A stretch of 64,000 nucleotides of DNA from Candidatus Zixiibacteriota bacterium (GCA_024280835.1 JAJRPJ010000009.1:61139-125138), one strand, 5' to 3'. Shown: positions 16,785-27,079, counted from the first letter of the stretch. Translations and numbers: made by a program. The notes: generated from the sequence alone by a model not told the origin.

Positions 16785-18779
16785 ATGACCAAGCCGAACC
16801 AAAACTCTTCAGACAAAGTTGAGACGTATCCACCGCCAGCTTGGGCGAAAGATGCGCAGACTCCTTCGTTTGAAGAATATCGCAGGCGCTGGACAGAGTC
16901 GATTGAAAATCCAGAAAAGTTCTGGGGCGAATTGGCCAAGGAACTTGTCTGGAATAAAGAGTATGAGATGGCATTGGAATGGAATCGTCCGTTTGCTAAA
17001 TGGTTTGTCGGTGGCAAATTGAACGCATCGGTGCAGTGCCTCGATAAACATCAGAACACAGCCACATTCGACAAGAAAGCCTTAATCTGGGTTGGTGAAC
17101 CAGGTGACCGCCGCGAATTTACTTATAGGCAGTTGCACGCCGAAGTAAATCAGTTCGCTTCAGGTCTCAAAGAATTAGGTCTGAAAAAAGGCGATAGAGT
17201 CGCAATCTACTTGCCGATGATCCCAGAGTTGGTAATTGCCTGCCTTGCCTGCGCCCGAGTTGGCGCCATACACACAGTTATCTTTGCAGGCTTTTCGGCT
17301 GACTCAATTCGTGACAGAGTTGAAGACTCTGGCGCAACATTGGTTATCACTTCTGACGGCGCTTGGCGGCGCGGCCAAAAGCTCTTATTGAAGAATATCG
17401 TTGATGAGGCGCTAAGTGGAATTGACGCTGTTAAAAACATAGTGGTTGTTCAGCGCAACAAAGAGAACACCGAAGAGTTTGCCCATAGCATGTCAAATGC
17501 GCGAGATAAGTATTACGATTCTGTGCTCGGGCTTGGCGCTGATACTTGCCAGCCAGAGTCGATGGACTCCGAAGACCCGCTGTTTATCCTTTACACATCG
17601 GGAACCACGGGCAAACCCAAAGGCATTTTCCACACCCACGCTGGGTATCTTCTCGGGACAATGATTTCGACACGTGAAGTTTTTGACATTAAGGATAGCA
17701 AATCAACAAAGAGTAATGATTTAGATGACAATGATGTTTTCTGGTGCACGGCGGATGTGGGTTGGATTACTGGGCACAGTTATGTCATCTACGGCCCAAT
17801 GCAAAACGGTGTCACACAGGTTATGTATGAGGGCGCTCCTAATTATCCTGAGCCAGATAGGTTTTGGGAGATTGTCGCTAGCGAAAAGGTTACTATTTTT
17901 TATACAGCCCCAACTGCTATTCGTGCGTTTATGAAATGGGGCGACAATTGGCCGCAAAAACATGACTTGTCATCATTGCGCCTGCTGGGAACAGTCGGTG
18001 AACCGATTAACCCTGAGGCTTGGCGTTGGTATCACAAAACTATCGGCGCAGAGAGTTGTCCGATTGTCGATACTTGGTGGCAAACTGAAACGGGGTCAAT
18101 CTCTTTGACACCCTTGCCAGGCGCGATTGCTACCAAACCTGGTTCAGCGACATTCCCATTCTATGGCATTGACGCTGTGATACTTGATGAGAACGGCTCT
18201 GAAGTAAAGACAGGTCAGGGATTGTTGGCAATTCGGAAGCCTTGGCCAGCGATGATGCGTGGTATTTGGGGTGATGAACAAAGATACCGCGAGACATATT
18301 GGTCCAAATGGGGCGGTAAATATTATTTTCCTGGTGATGGCGCCTATCGTGATAGTGATGGTTATTTTTGGATTGTCGGCCGAGTTGATGATGTGGTCAA
18401 TATTTCAGGGCATAGAATCGGCACCGCCGAGCTTGAGAGCGCCTTCGTTGAACATCAGACAGTCACCGAAGCGGCTGTCATCGGCGTGCCCCATGAAATC
18501 AAGGGTGAAGGGTTAGTGGGTTTTGTGACTTTGCGCGATGGGTACAAACCATCTGACGAACTCGCTGTTGAATTACGCGCTTGGATTGGAGCAAAAATTG
18601 GCGGCTTCGCCAAACCCGAAAGAGTCATCTTTACCGCAGACTTGCCGAAAACCAGATCAGGAAAGATTATGCGCAGGTTATTGCGTGATGTTGCCAGTGG
18701 GAAAGCGCTCGGCGATGTTACCACGCTGGCCGACCCGGCAGTGATGAACGAATTAAGAGATCAGTATCAGGACAAATAG
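16785..18779 (+). CDS. acsA: Acetyl-CoA synthetase
   Basis: 664 residues, full length for AMP-forming acetate-CoA ligase. Adenylation core motifs: ILYTSGTTGKPKGIFHTHAGYL (P-loop), VDTWWQTETGSISLTPLPG, YYFPGDGAYRDSDGYFWIVGR and the C-terminal PKTRSGKIMRRLLRD, whose lysine is the known acetylation site in this family. WWQTE is the acetate-specific pocket signature. It activates acetate to acetyl-CoA in the cytoplasm. The ATG at 16785 opens the expected N-terminal region (WAKDAQTPSFEEYRRRW). An APC-type transporter follows 65 bp later on the same strand and may be co-transcribed. Confidence 0.96.
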   Translation: MTKPNQNSSDKVETYPPPAWAKDAQTPSFEEYRRRWTESIENPEKFWGELAKELVWNKEYEMALEWNRPFAKWFVGGKLNASVQCLDKHQNTATFDKKALIWVGEPGDRREFTYRQLHAEVNQFASGLKELGLKKGDRVAIYLPMIPELVIACLACARVGAIHTVIFAGFSADSIRDRVEDSGATLVITSDGAWRRGQKLLLKNIVDEALSGIDAVKNIVVVQRNKENTEEFAHSMSNARDKYYDSVLGLGADTCQPESMDSEDPLFILYTSGTTGKPKGIFHTHAGYLLGTMISTREVFDIKDSKSTKSNDLDDNDVFWCTADVGWITGHSYVIYGPMQNGVTQVMYEGAPNYPEPDRFWEIVASEKVTIFYTAPTAIRAFMKWGDNWPQKHDLSSLRLLGTVGEPINPEAWRWYHKTIGAESCPIVDTWWQTETGSISLTPLPGAIATKPGSATFPFYGIDAVILDENGSEVKTGQGLLAIRKPWPAMMRGIWGDEQRYRETYWSKWGGKYYFPGDGAYRDSDGYFWIVGRVDDVVNISGHRIGTAELESAFVEHQTVTEAAVIGVPHEIKGEGLVGFVTLRDGYKPSDELAVELRAWIGAKIGGFAKPERVIFTADLPKTRSGKIMRRLLRDVASGKALGDVTTLADPAVMNELRDQYQDK

Positions 18780-18844
18780 TTACCGTTAGAGCACATCACC
18801 AAACATAGCTCTATGAAGAAAAATATTATTAAGAAGATTATATA

Positions 18845-20641
18845 GTGAACAAGACGAATTCAGAATCTGTAGCAACGGTAGATCCTCGGCAGGCCAAAGA
18901 TCAAGAACGCGAAGGTCGCAAGTTAGGCGAGTTAGCGGCAACTGCGATATGCGGTAATGACATTACATCGTCGTGCTTGTATGTCTCAGCCCTCTCGATT
19001 GTCTATGCAGGGCGTTGGGCGCCACTGTCACTTTTGATTGTCGCTGGAGTGTTGTATTTCTTCCGCTCAATCTATTCTGAGGTTGTCGGCGCTTTGCCGC
19101 TCAACGGAGGAGCTTACAATGCTCTGCTCAATACAACCAGTAAGTTTCGCGCATCGATTGCCGCCTGCCTTACTATTCTCTCTTACATGGCCACCGCGGT
19201 TATTTCCGCCAGTGAAGGCATGCACTATGTCAGCTCATTGTGGCATGGCTTGCCGGTCATGGAGGCGACTATTGGCTTGCTGGCAGTATTTATGATCCTC
19301 TCGATTATTGGTATTAGTGAATCGTCCAAAGTAGCGACAGGGATATTCATTTTCCACTTGGTGTCACTAACTGTGTTGGTGGTTGTCGGCGGCTCGTATG
19401 TCGCGCTCAACGGCATTGAAACACTGATGTTGAACCTGTCGACACCAACTGAAAACGGATTCATGCTGGCTATTTTCTTTGGTTTCTCGGCGGCGATGCT
19501 AGGCATCTCCGGTTTTGAAAGTTCTTCCAACTTTGTTGAAGAACAAAAACGTGGTGTTTTCCCAAAGACACTCCGCAACATGTGGATTGCCGTTTCGGTA
19601 TTCAATCCAATTATGGCTTTCTTGGCTTTGGCATTGTTACCGATTAGCGAAGTGGGACAACACCAAGAAGCGCTGTTGGCGCATATGGGATTCCTATCTG
19701 GCGGCACAACCCTGAAATGGATAATCAGTATCGACGCGGCTTTGGTGCTCAGCGGAGCGGTTCTTACCAGTTTTATTGGTGTCAATGGTTTGGTGCGTAG
19801 AATGACACTCGACAGATGCTTGCCACAGTTCCTCCTGAAGACTAACAGTCGTGGCTCTACTCATCGAATCATTATCGGCTTCTTCCTACTATCAGTTTCG
19901 ATTCTCTTATTAACCGCGGGAGACTTGAAAGCGCTGGCTGGGGTTTACACTATTTCATTCTTGGGTGTGATGGCGCTTTTCGCGCTCGGAAATATTTTGC
20001 TAAAAGTCAAACGGGCTCGCTTGCCTCGGCCAACTAGCGCCAGCTGGCCAGCGATTATGCTAGGTATGGGCGCAGTTCTGGCGGGCTTAGTGGGAAATGC
20101 CATCATGAACCCGCAGTACCTCAAAGTTTTCTTGCAGTATTTTATTCCGACATTCCTGATAGTCAGCATCATGCTAACACGTATTGATCTGTTGAAGGCC
20201 ACACTCTATTTGATTCGTACAGCCATCGCTTCATTTGTCAGACCAATGGGGAATTTCACGGAATCGATTCGTTCTAGAATCGAGCAAATCAATTCACAGC
20301 AAGTTGTATTCTTTACTCGCGGTGATAATGTCGCAAATCTCAATAATGCGATGCTCTATATTTTGCGCAATGAACATTCCAATCGTGTCAAAATTGTCAC
20401 TGTAGTCAGTGACAAATCTGAAGTCCCACCAAAACTGGAAAAGGATCTTGTCTTTCTCGACGAAGCCTATCCAACAATTGACATAGAGTTCTTAGTTATT
20501 GAAGACAAGTTCAATCCAGGACTTGTACAAAGACTCTCGACCCAATGGGATATTCCAACAAATCTCATGTTCATTGGATCGCCTGGTAAGAGCTTCCCCT
20601 ACGGGCTCGCTGAACTCGGCGGTGTGCGTTTGATTATCTAA
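18845..20641 (+). CDS. APC-superfamily transporter with C-terminal soluble domain
   Basis: 598 residues. About twelve membrane helices span residues 30-450. APC-type features include the early helix with SSCLYVSALSIVYAG, PLNGGAYNALLNTTSK and GISGFESSSNFVEEQKRG. After the membrane part comes a cytosolic domain of about 120 residues (from about 480) with alternating strands, VVFFTRGDN and KIVTVVSDKSE, resembling universal-stress-protein-like tails of some APC transporters. Substrate unknown. The position right after acsA allows, but does not prove, a carboxylate or amino-acid role. The start is GTG. Confidence 0.8.
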   Translation: MNKTNSESVATVDPRQAKDQEREGRKLGELAATAICGNDITSSCLYVSALSIVYAGRWAPLSLLIVAGVLYFFRSIYSEVVGALPLNGGAYNALLNTTSKFRASIAACLTILSYMATAVISASEGMHYVSSLWHGLPVMEATIGLLAVFMILSIIGISESSKVATGIFIFHLVSLTVLVVVGGSYVALNGIETLMLNLSTPTENGFMLAIFFGFSAAMLGISGFESSSNFVEEQKRGVFPKTLRNMWIAVSVFNPIMAFLALALLPISEVGQHQEALLAHMGFLSGGTTLKWIISIDAALVLSGAVLTSFIGVNGLVRRMTLDRCLPQFLLKTNSRGSTHRIIIGFFLLSVSILLLTAGDLKALAGVYTISFLGVMALFALGNILLKVKRARLPRPTSASWPAIMLGMGAVLAGLVGNAIMNPQYLKVFLQYFIPTFLIVSIMLTRIDLLKATLYLIRTAIASFVRPMGNFTESIRSRIEQINSQQVVFFTRGDNVANLNNAMLYILRNEHSNRVKIVTVVSDKSEVPPKLEKDLVFLDEAYPTIDIEFLVIEDKFNPGLVQRLSTQWDIPTNLMFIGSPGKSFPYGLAELGGVRLII

Positions 20642-20988
20642 ATCTAACTTTGCAAAAAAAACACGCTCTGACATTCATGACCAACATGTTTGTCAGAGCG
20701 TTTCTCTCTACCCCACCTCTCTTAGCCGTATAGAATGACGAGTAGACACTCGGAATGACTATGGCGCGCATCTCTTTAGTTGACATCAATTTACATGAGA
20801 CAGGCCATTAGCAAACGTATTTTCTGCGTTAGGAACAAGCCCTATTGCGATACCTGAATAGCTGCATGAAAGCCTGTAAGCCACTGCCTGTCAGGCTATT
20901 GACAATCGGCCGCCCCTCTGGCATGAGCGTTGCTTGAGTGAGTATTGGTTAACCGCCGAAACCACATTAGGAGAGGGGAACTCCATTT
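20642..20988. other. Intergenic region after the APC transporter
   Basis: 347 bp. It begins with a hairpin terminator (listed separately). The remainder up to the next start codon shows no gene or known RNA. GGAGAGGGGAA just before position 20989 serves as the ribosome site of the next gene. Confidence 0.4.
20663..20701 (+). terminator. Terminator after the APC transporter
   Basis: ACGCTCTGACA (20663-20673) pairs perfectly with TGTCAGAGCGT (20691-20701), an 11-bp stem with a 17-base loop, followed by TTCTCTCT. An A-run precedes it. It is good as a hairpin and weaker as an intrinsic terminator because the T-run is interrupted. Confidence 0.7.
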
Positions 20989-23763
20989 ATGTTTCAATCA
21001 TTCCAACCGCAACCGAATCGCACCGCTTTCGCGAACCTAGGGCTGGCGCTAGCCACTGCCGCAATCATATTCTTCTTTGTTCCAATCAATACTGCAGCCA
21101 GAGCGCTCTTCGACGCCAAACAACAAGCCGAGCAAGAAGAAGTCACTCTTCAACGAATCGCAGTGGGTCGGCCTTTTATTTCCATCTCGGTACACAAAGT
21201 CGGACAGCTATCGATGACCGTTTCCAACAAGGGAACTTTTGGAACTGGCTTTCTTAGTAACCCAACTGACCCAGACGGAGGCACGGCTCCTTCAGCGGAG
21301 TATCCTATCAATTCATCCATTGAGTATTTGTTTGCTGGCGCTCTTTGGATTGGTGCGGTTGTTGGCCGTGACACTGTTGTCAGCACGGGCGCTGATGGCT
21401 GGCAGCAATCCACTGGCCTAGAATTCAATCCAGCGAGTTTGGAGGAACAACTAGCTAATGGCGAGGAGCTGAAAATTCGTTCGATAAGTGATCCTGAAAA
21501 CCCTGAGTTCTTTTTGGCAAAATCACAAGAGGATATTACATCTGTCTATTTTGACACTCTAACAACAGGCCTGGCATCGGACGCGTTCAATGTCAATCAT
21601 GTTCCGCTGGGTATCAAGGTTCGCGAGACAACCTACGCTTGGAGCTACGACTATGCCGATGATTTCGTTCTCTTTGATTACAAAATTACAAATATCGCAA
21701 CCCGAACTTTAGAGAAAGTCTATTTGGGTATTTATGTCGATGGCGATGTCGGACATACTGCAACGCTCGGGCAGGGTGGACTTGGCTCGACTGATGATAT
21801 ATGCGGGTTCCGGCTGGCAGTCGACCAATTAAATCTCAGGAGAACGAACTGCAGCTATACTGATACAATTCGTATCGCTTGGATTGCTGACAACGACGGA
21901 AACGGAACCGAAGTTCCAATCACACCACCCAGCAAAGACAGATTCTTACGGGCAACTGACCCTACCAGTGTCACTGGTACTCGAGTCGTACGCACACCCT
22001 CGGATTCACTTGATTTCTCTTTCAATTGGTGGGTCTCAAACGCTAATGCTGCACTAGATTTTGGACCAAGACTTATTGGAACTGACGATGATCCGTTCCG
22101 TGATTTCGGCGGCTTTCTCGGAACTCCCCAAGGTGACAAAAACAAATATTATATCATGAGTCATGAAGAATTTGACTATGACCAACTCTTTGCCGCAGTT
22201 GATCGAACTACAAGCGGCTGGCTCCCTCCAGGTCCTCAATCAGTGGATATTTCCAATGGTTTCGACACTCGCTACTTACTCTCGTTTGGGCCGTTTATTG
22301 TTTTCCCTGGTGAAACCTTGCCAATCACTTTCGCCTATGTAGCTGGTGAAAATTTTCATACAAACCCACAGGCGATGAACAGTATCTACAATGGTTTCCA
22401 GCCCAACGATTATGCTGACCAACTAAACTTCAAAGAACTAGGCATAAACGCCCAATGGGCAGCTTGGATCTATGACAATCCAGGTGTTGATTCGAACGGT
22501 GACGGCTACAAAGGGAAGTTCAGAGTTTGTATCAATGATTCAAACGACATCGACACTATCTTCGACACCTTTTATAATGAAGATTCTTCTCTCATTGACT
22601 CGATTGTCCCACGCGAATTCTTTGTGGATGTAGACACTAATTTCTATGAAGGTGACGGCGTGCCTGATTTTCGTGGCGCCAGCCCTCCCCCTGCGCCAAC
22701 AATTCGACTTGATCCAACACCTGGCCAAATAACTGTCCGCTGGAATGGACTTCGCTCAGAAACCACTCCTGATCCGTTTAGTGACGCGCTGGATTTCGAA
22801 GGTTATCGCATATATATGGGACTGGACAAACGTTCGACCGATTTAGTTTTGCAGTCTTCATATGACAAAGAAAACTTCACACACTATTTTTTCAATGACA
22901 ATACACTCGTTTGGGAAATCTCTGGACCACCGCAAAGTTTGCAAGAAGTTCGGATATTGTATGCCAACGACAACCCTGATTACAATCCACTCGACAATGG
23001 CATAACGCAACCTCTGCGTGTGGGTGATTCATTGTTCTATTTTACCGCTCAGGACTTCAACCGCGATGACCTGAGTGATGAGAGAGAGATACATCGACCA
23101 GCAAAATATCGTAACGCTCCCTACCCACATACTTTGCGGCTGGACTCGGCTTTCACAACAGATACTTTTCTAGTGGATATTTTCTCAGATGACACGACAT
23201 TTTATCCAGATGGTGAACTGACTGAGGACAACAAGTTTTTCAAGTATTTTGAGTATGAGTACACGCTTAACAATTTGCTGTCATCACAAAGATATTTTGT
23301 GTCGGTGACTGCCTTTGACTTTGGCGCTCCAGCATCTGGGCTTGCGGCGCTGGAAACCAGTCCGCTCTTTAATGTTGTTGCCGAATACCCACAGAATACA
23401 ACTGATGCAATCATCGCTGACAATCTTGGAGTAATTGTCTATCCCAATCCTTATCGCATCAACGGCGCATATCGCGCTAGTGGCTTTGAAGGCCGAGGAC
23501 ATACTGACCTACCAGATGAACGAACGCGAGCGGTACATTTCACAAACCTTCCACCTGTTTGCAATATCAGCATTTACACAATTGATGGCGACCTTGTTCG
23601 TCAGTTTGAGCATGACACCGCCCCTAACTCACCAGAGAGTATGCACGACTCTTGGGACTTAGTAACACGCAATATTCAGATGATAGTCAGCGGGATTTAC
23701 TATTGGACAGTTGAAGAGCCGAATGGCGCGGTACAGATGGGGAAATTGGTAATAATTATGTAA
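20989..23763 (+). CDS. Large secreted protein with Fn3-like region and C-terminal sorting domain
   Basis: 924 residues. Hydrophobic export segment at about 17-38. The body (about 50-560) is beta-rich, with no family recognised. A fibronectin type III-like stretch starts at about residue 570 (PGQITVRWNGL, then FEGYRIYMGLDKRS). The last 110 residues (VIVYPNPYRINGAYR, then ISIYTIDGDLVRQFEHD, then SGIYYWTVEEPNGAVQMGKLVII) match the pattern of T9SS type A/FlgD-Ig-like sorting domains. Proteins of this build are usually exported to the cell surface in FCB bacteria. Function otherwise unknown. No dockerin here, unlike the neighbour at 14.2 kb. Confidence 0.75.
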   Translation: MFQSFQPQPNRTAFANLGLALATAAIIFFFVPINTAARALFDAKQQAEQEEVTLQRIAVGRPFISISVHKVGQLSMTVSNKGTFGTGFLSNPTDPDGGTAPSAEYPINSSIEYLFAGALWIGAVVGRDTVVSTGADGWQQSTGLEFNPASLEEQLANGEELKIRSISDPENPEFFLAKSQEDITSVYFDTLTTGLASDAFNVNHVPLGIKVRETTYAWSYDYADDFVLFDYKITNIATRTLEKVYLGIYVDGDVGHTATLGQGGLGSTDDICGFRLAVDQLNLRRTNCSYTDTIRIAWIADNDGNGTEVPITPPSKDRFLRATDPTSVTGTRVVRTPSDSLDFSFNWWVSNANAALDFGPRLIGTDDDPFRDFGGFLGTPQGDKNKYYIMSHEEFDYDQLFAAVDRTTSGWLPPGPQSVDISNGFDTRYLLSFGPFIVFPGETLPITFAYVAGENFHTNPQAMNSIYNGFQPNDYADQLNFKELGINAQWAAWIYDNPGVDSNGDGYKGKFRVCINDSNDIDTIFDTFYNEDSSLIDSIVPREFFVDVDTNFYEGDGVPDFRGASPPPAPTIRLDPTPGQITVRWNGLRSETTPDPFSDALDFEGYRIYMGLDKRSTDLVLQSSYDKENFTHYFFNDNTLVWEISGPPQSLQEVRILYANDNPDYNPLDNGITQPLRVGDSLFYFTAQDFNRDDLSDEREIHRPAKYRNAPYPHTLRLDSAFTTDTFLVDIFSDDTTFYPDGELTEDNKFFKYFEYEYTLNNLLSSQRYFVSVTAFDFGAPASGLAALETSPLFNVVAEYPQNTTDAIIADNLGVIVYPNPYRINGAYRASGFEGRGHTDLPDERTRAVHFTNLPPVCNISIYTIDGDLVRQFEHDTAPNSPESMHDSWDLVTRNIQMIVSGIYYWTVEEPNGAVQMGKLVIIM

Positions 23764-23795
23764 AGCGAACGACTACAACAATTATTGGTTATTTA

Positions 23796-24803
23796 TTAGC
23801 TCTGCTCTGGCTTATCTTTGGGTTTTGACATTTTCAAGAGCGTTTCGCGTGTGGCGCCGACCTCTTCACGAATACCTGTCAGAGCTTCCGCCAGCAAACC
23901 TAGGATAAAAAAGCCCAGCCCCAAACCAGCTAGTAGCATGATTAGGAACAAATAAGCTCGATTACCCACGTGCAAAACATAGCGCTCATAGAAAGTATAA
24001 ATAGCCACCAGCCCCGCTAGAATGAAACTAACCGCGGCGGCCCCACCAAACAGCAATAGTGGTTTTTTGAGGAAACTGATTTGGAATTTTACAGCCAACA
24101 TATCGAGAATGCCGATTGGGATGCGCCAGATGCTGGTGAATTTGGAGGCGCCCCATTGGCGAGAATAGAGAGTGACTTTGACTTCATCAATAACATAGCC
24201 CTCTTCGGCGGCCATGACGACAATATAGCGATGCCAGTCACGGCGCAGGAACATCCGTTCGACGATTTCAGCGCGAAAAGCTTTGACGGAATTGAGATCG
24301 TGAACTTTGATACCAAATATCATTCGACTGAGTGCATTATAGATATTTGAGACAAAACGTTTCTTGTATTTACCTTGTTTCCAACCAGTGACAACATCGG
24401 CCCCCTCACGGATTTTCTCAATCATCGCAGGAATATCATCTGGCAAGAACTGCAAGTCAGCAGGATAGAAAACATAGACATTACCACGCGCAGTTGAAAA
24501 ACCTGTTTGCAAGGCTGCTGTGAGCCCTCTGTTTCGGGTGTGGACAGCCACACGAATAAACGAGTACCGAGCGGCTTGCTCATGAATTTTCTCAAGAGTT
24601 TTGTCAGTCGAACCATCATCGACTAGCACCAATTCGCCAGGAAACGAAGCCCCCTCAAACATCTCAGCAAAGAGCTTACACAATTCTTCAATATTGCCCT
24701 CTTCGTTCATTGCAGGAATGACAACAGAGACAAAAAGCTGCTCACTATCATGACCGTTAGAAAGATCGGCCCTTGAATCAGGATTTGGCTGAGAGTTTGT
24801 CAT
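23796..24803 (-). CDS. Polyprenyl-phosphate glycosyltransferase with two membrane helices (GtrB/ArnC-like)
   Basis: 335 residues. An N-terminal family 2 domain shows SVVIPAMNEEGNIEELC, VDDGSTDKTLEKI and FYPADLQFLPDDI. Two membrane helices follow at about 235-300. This layout is that of GtrB, ArnC and DPMS-like enzymes, which make polyprenyl-phosphate sugars. It is 19 bp downstream of a large GT-C-like membrane protein on the same strand, a pairing common for lipid-linked sugar donor and user. The start is ATG. Confidence 0.85.
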   Translation of the reverse strand: MTNSQPNPDSRADLSNGHDSEQLFVSVVIPAMNEEGNIEELCKLFAEMFEGASFPGELVLVDDGSTDKTLEKIHEQAARYSFIRVAVHTRNRGLTAALQTGFSTARGNVYVFYPADLQFLPDDIPAMIEKIREGADVVTGWKQGKYKKRFVSNIYNALSRMIFGIKVHDLNSVKAFRAEIVERMFLRRDWHRYIVVMAAEEGYVIDEVKVTLYSRQWGASKFTSIWRIPIGILDMLAVKFQISFLKKPLLLFGGAAAVSFILAGLVAIYTFYERYVLHVGNRAYLFLIMLLAGLGLGFFILGLLAEALTGIREEVGATRETLLKMSKPKDKPEQS

Positions 24804-24822
24804 AGTAAATATATCGGCGCTC

Positions 24823-27027
24823 TTACCTAAGAGCTTCGACTTCCGCTAGTTTCGCTGTGATTTTTTCTGCGCCTGGGTTCAGATGATGCGCCAGCCTAAA
24901 ACGCTCCAGTGAGCTTTTTAGGAACATCTCCTTTAGAAACATATCGGTGCCGCTCTGCTTATACAAGGCCAAATTGATTCGGCCCAATTCCGCCTGAGTA
25001 TCATAATCTGTTGGGGAGGCGTCAGAGGCGCAGGTCAGGAAGAACCTAGCTTCCTTTATGGCGCCAATTGTCTCGGCCCGTCGCGCTAAGTACAAATTAA
25101 CCGCAATATTCGAACTGTCAATGTTCATCATGCCCGCCACCGCCTGACCTGACGGGTCCTTGATGTGGCCATCCAAGACCAATTGACCAATTTCAAAGGC
25201 TGAGAGTTGGTAAGCTCTGGCTTTTAGATTCTTAGTCGCTCCCGATATACGAATCAGACTGACCTTGAGGTTGGTTACGTGATAGGTATGCAACGGAAAT
25301 GAGCGCGCAGCCACTACTGGGTACATATCTCGGAAACGTGTCATATTCGACTCATCCAACAACAAATGTGTGACAGGAAAATCATCTAAGAATGTCGTAT
25401 CAGGATCAGAAACACCAAACTGATGTACCAATGCTGGAAAGACATTATCCTGCGCCAGCCCGACTCCATAAGGACCAGAAATTACCGCGTCAGGGCCAAG
25501 AATTTTCGGTAAGTCTTTCGAGACAGCGACAATGCTATAAGTCGGTCTCTGAACCCAAGAGATATACCAACTGAGCCCTGAGCCAAGGGCAAGAGCTGGA
25601 GCCACGATCAGAATTAAGGTTGCCAGTCTTGACGATAACCTAAATCTAGCTCCCTTACGCCAAAATCGCTCATAAGCGAGGAACACTAGCCAAAGCGCCG
25701 AGGCAGTGGCGACTACGTACCACTTACTATCATCAAAACTAAAATCATCAGTTTGCATGATTGATATGCGCAACCAGATTTGGTAGACAGGAAAAATAAG
25801 TGCAAATCCAAAAACGAGATAGAAGGCTATCAACGGTTTTGTAAGACTCCAACTTCTAGCTGCCTTCATTGCTCGTTTCTCTCTAGTCGAGTCTAATAGT
25901 CGCGCCAAGGCGATACCCGCTAGCGCGCAAACCGGATAGGTAAGCGGAATCTGATAGCGAAGCGGACGATAATTCCAAGCGAATAACTCTACCCAAATCA
26001 GAATTATCCAGAGAGACATAAAAACTGTGGCGCCTGAGAGTGATTTTGCGCCGTTTTCATTACTCCCCACAATTAATCGGTACATGGCTGTGACCATAAA
26101 AATGAAAGCCAGCAAAGCCGCCACTGATAGTCCTTCAATGTCAGTTCCTAACGAGAAGAGCTTCCAGAAGAAATTGGCTAGGCTCTCAAATGCCTCGGGT
26201 GGGCCGTAGAGCCCTGTGGATTGCTCGGCGAGATAATAACTGATAGCGTCAAGGTTGGGCCAGCCAATTGTGGCCAGCCACATGGCGCTACCCAAAAACA
26301 GACCAGCGCCAAAAGCGATGATCCGTTTCCATTGACCTGCTCGCTCTTGCGCGGTTACTGTTAGTAAACGCCACAGAAAGAATCCTGAAAAAACACCGAC
26401 AAAGACAAATCCATGAGACTTACCTAGCAAGAATGAAGCGCTAAGCGCGATTCCTGCCAGAACTTGAATGATTCGCTTCTCACGATAACTTTCGGCTAAC
26501 CAAAATGATAATATGCCAAAGAACACCATTGGATTTTCCAAAAATGGCAGTCGACCATAGAAGAATTGATTCTTGTTCAACACCAAGAAGGCCAGCATGA
26601 AAAACACCGCTGCTGGGCCATGATGCCTACGCACCAAGAGGCAAAGCAAGAGAACAGTCAACATGGAAAACAAGAGGCCACTGAAATTGGCCTGTGCGTA
26701 CCCAACTCCGAAAACTGCAAAAACAGCGCGAGCAACAGGTGTCACCGCTGAGTTTTGGAACAAGGGGAAACGCGTGTCACCAAGAGGATTGTAATTGTCA
26801 AAAAGTTCAGCGTTTTTGGCATACATAGTGTAAGCCGCAGGGTCAGTGTAAACACCCTGACTAGTCGACAAACCTATAGGTGGATCGGCTGAGAGATGTA
26901 CTAGTCTGACTAAGACTGTCAGGACAAATAGAGCAATCCAGAGATAATTGCTAGAGATGACCGTAGAGAATGAAGCGCCAGTCGAAGGTTCCAACGACTG
27001 CTTATCGCGCTTTTTCTCTTCGTTCAT
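24823..27027 (-). CDS. GT-C membrane glycosyltransferase (PMT/ArnT-like) with TPR-like tail
   Basis: 734 residues from the ATG at 27027 (a TTG immediately before it is possible). About ten to twelve membrane helices lie between residues 25 and 480, with a DPPIG-type acidic loop after the first helix, as in family 39-like enzymes. A soluble region follows, and the last 100 residues have TPR-like helices (NLYLARRAETIGAIKEARFF, TQAELGRINLALY). It would transfer a sugar from a polyprenyl phosphate made by the neighbouring GtrB-like enzyme. Acceptor unknown. It follows pyrC by 52 bp with a 16-bp tandem repeat in between. Confidence 0.75.
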   Translation of the reverse strand: MNEEKKRDKQSLEPSTGASFSTVISSNYLWIALFVLTVLVRLVHLSADPPIGLSTSQGVYTDPAAYTMYAKNAELFDNYNPLGDTRFPLFQNSAVTPVARAVFAVFGVGYAQANFSGLLFSMLTVLLLCLLVRRHHGPAAVFFMLAFLVLNKNQFFYGRLPFLENPMVFFGILSFWLAESYREKRIIQVLAGIALSASFLLGKSHGFVFVGVFSGFFLWRLLTVTAQERAGQWKRIIAFGAGLFLGSAMWLATIGWPNLDAISYYLAEQSTGLYGPPEAFESLANFFWKLFSLGTDIEGLSVAALLAFIFMVTAMYRLIVGSNENGAKSLSGATVFMSLWIILIWVELFAWNYRPLRYQIPLTYPVCALAGIALARLLDSTREKRAMKAARSWSLTKPLIAFYLVFGFALIFPVYQIWLRISIMQTDDFSFDDSKWYVVATASALWLVFLAYERFWRKGARFRLSSRLATLILIVAPALALGSGLSWYISWVQRPTYSIVAVSKDLPKILGPDAVISGPYGVGLAQDNVFPALVHQFGVSDPDTTFLDDFPVTHLLLDESNMTRFRDMYPVVAARSFPLHTYHVTNLKVSLIRISGATKNLKARAYQLSAFEIGQLVLDGHIKDPSGQAVAGMMNIDSSNIAVNLYLARRAETIGAIKEARFFLTCASDASPTDYDTQAELGRINLALYKQSGTDMFLKEMFLKSSLERFRLAHHLNPGAEKITAKLAEVEALR

Positions 27028-27028
27028 C

Positions 27029-27076
27029 AATGGCTTTCCTAAAAAATGGCTTTCTTAAACAATGACTTTCTCAAGA
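27029..27076. repeat. 16-bp tandem repeat, three copies, between pyrC and the GT-C gene
   Basis: AATGGCTTTCCTAAAA (27029-27044), AATGGCTTTCTTAAAC (27045-27060) and AATGACTTTCTCAAGA (27061-27076). The array fills nearly the whole gap between the pyrC stop codon and the start of the membrane glycosyltransferase. Confidence 0.9.
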
Positions 27077-27079
27077 ACT

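Noticed and set aside
19225..19785. 186-codon open frame opposite the APC transporter
   Set aside because: It lies wholly inside a well-supported membrane protein gene on the other strand and has shadow-frame composition.
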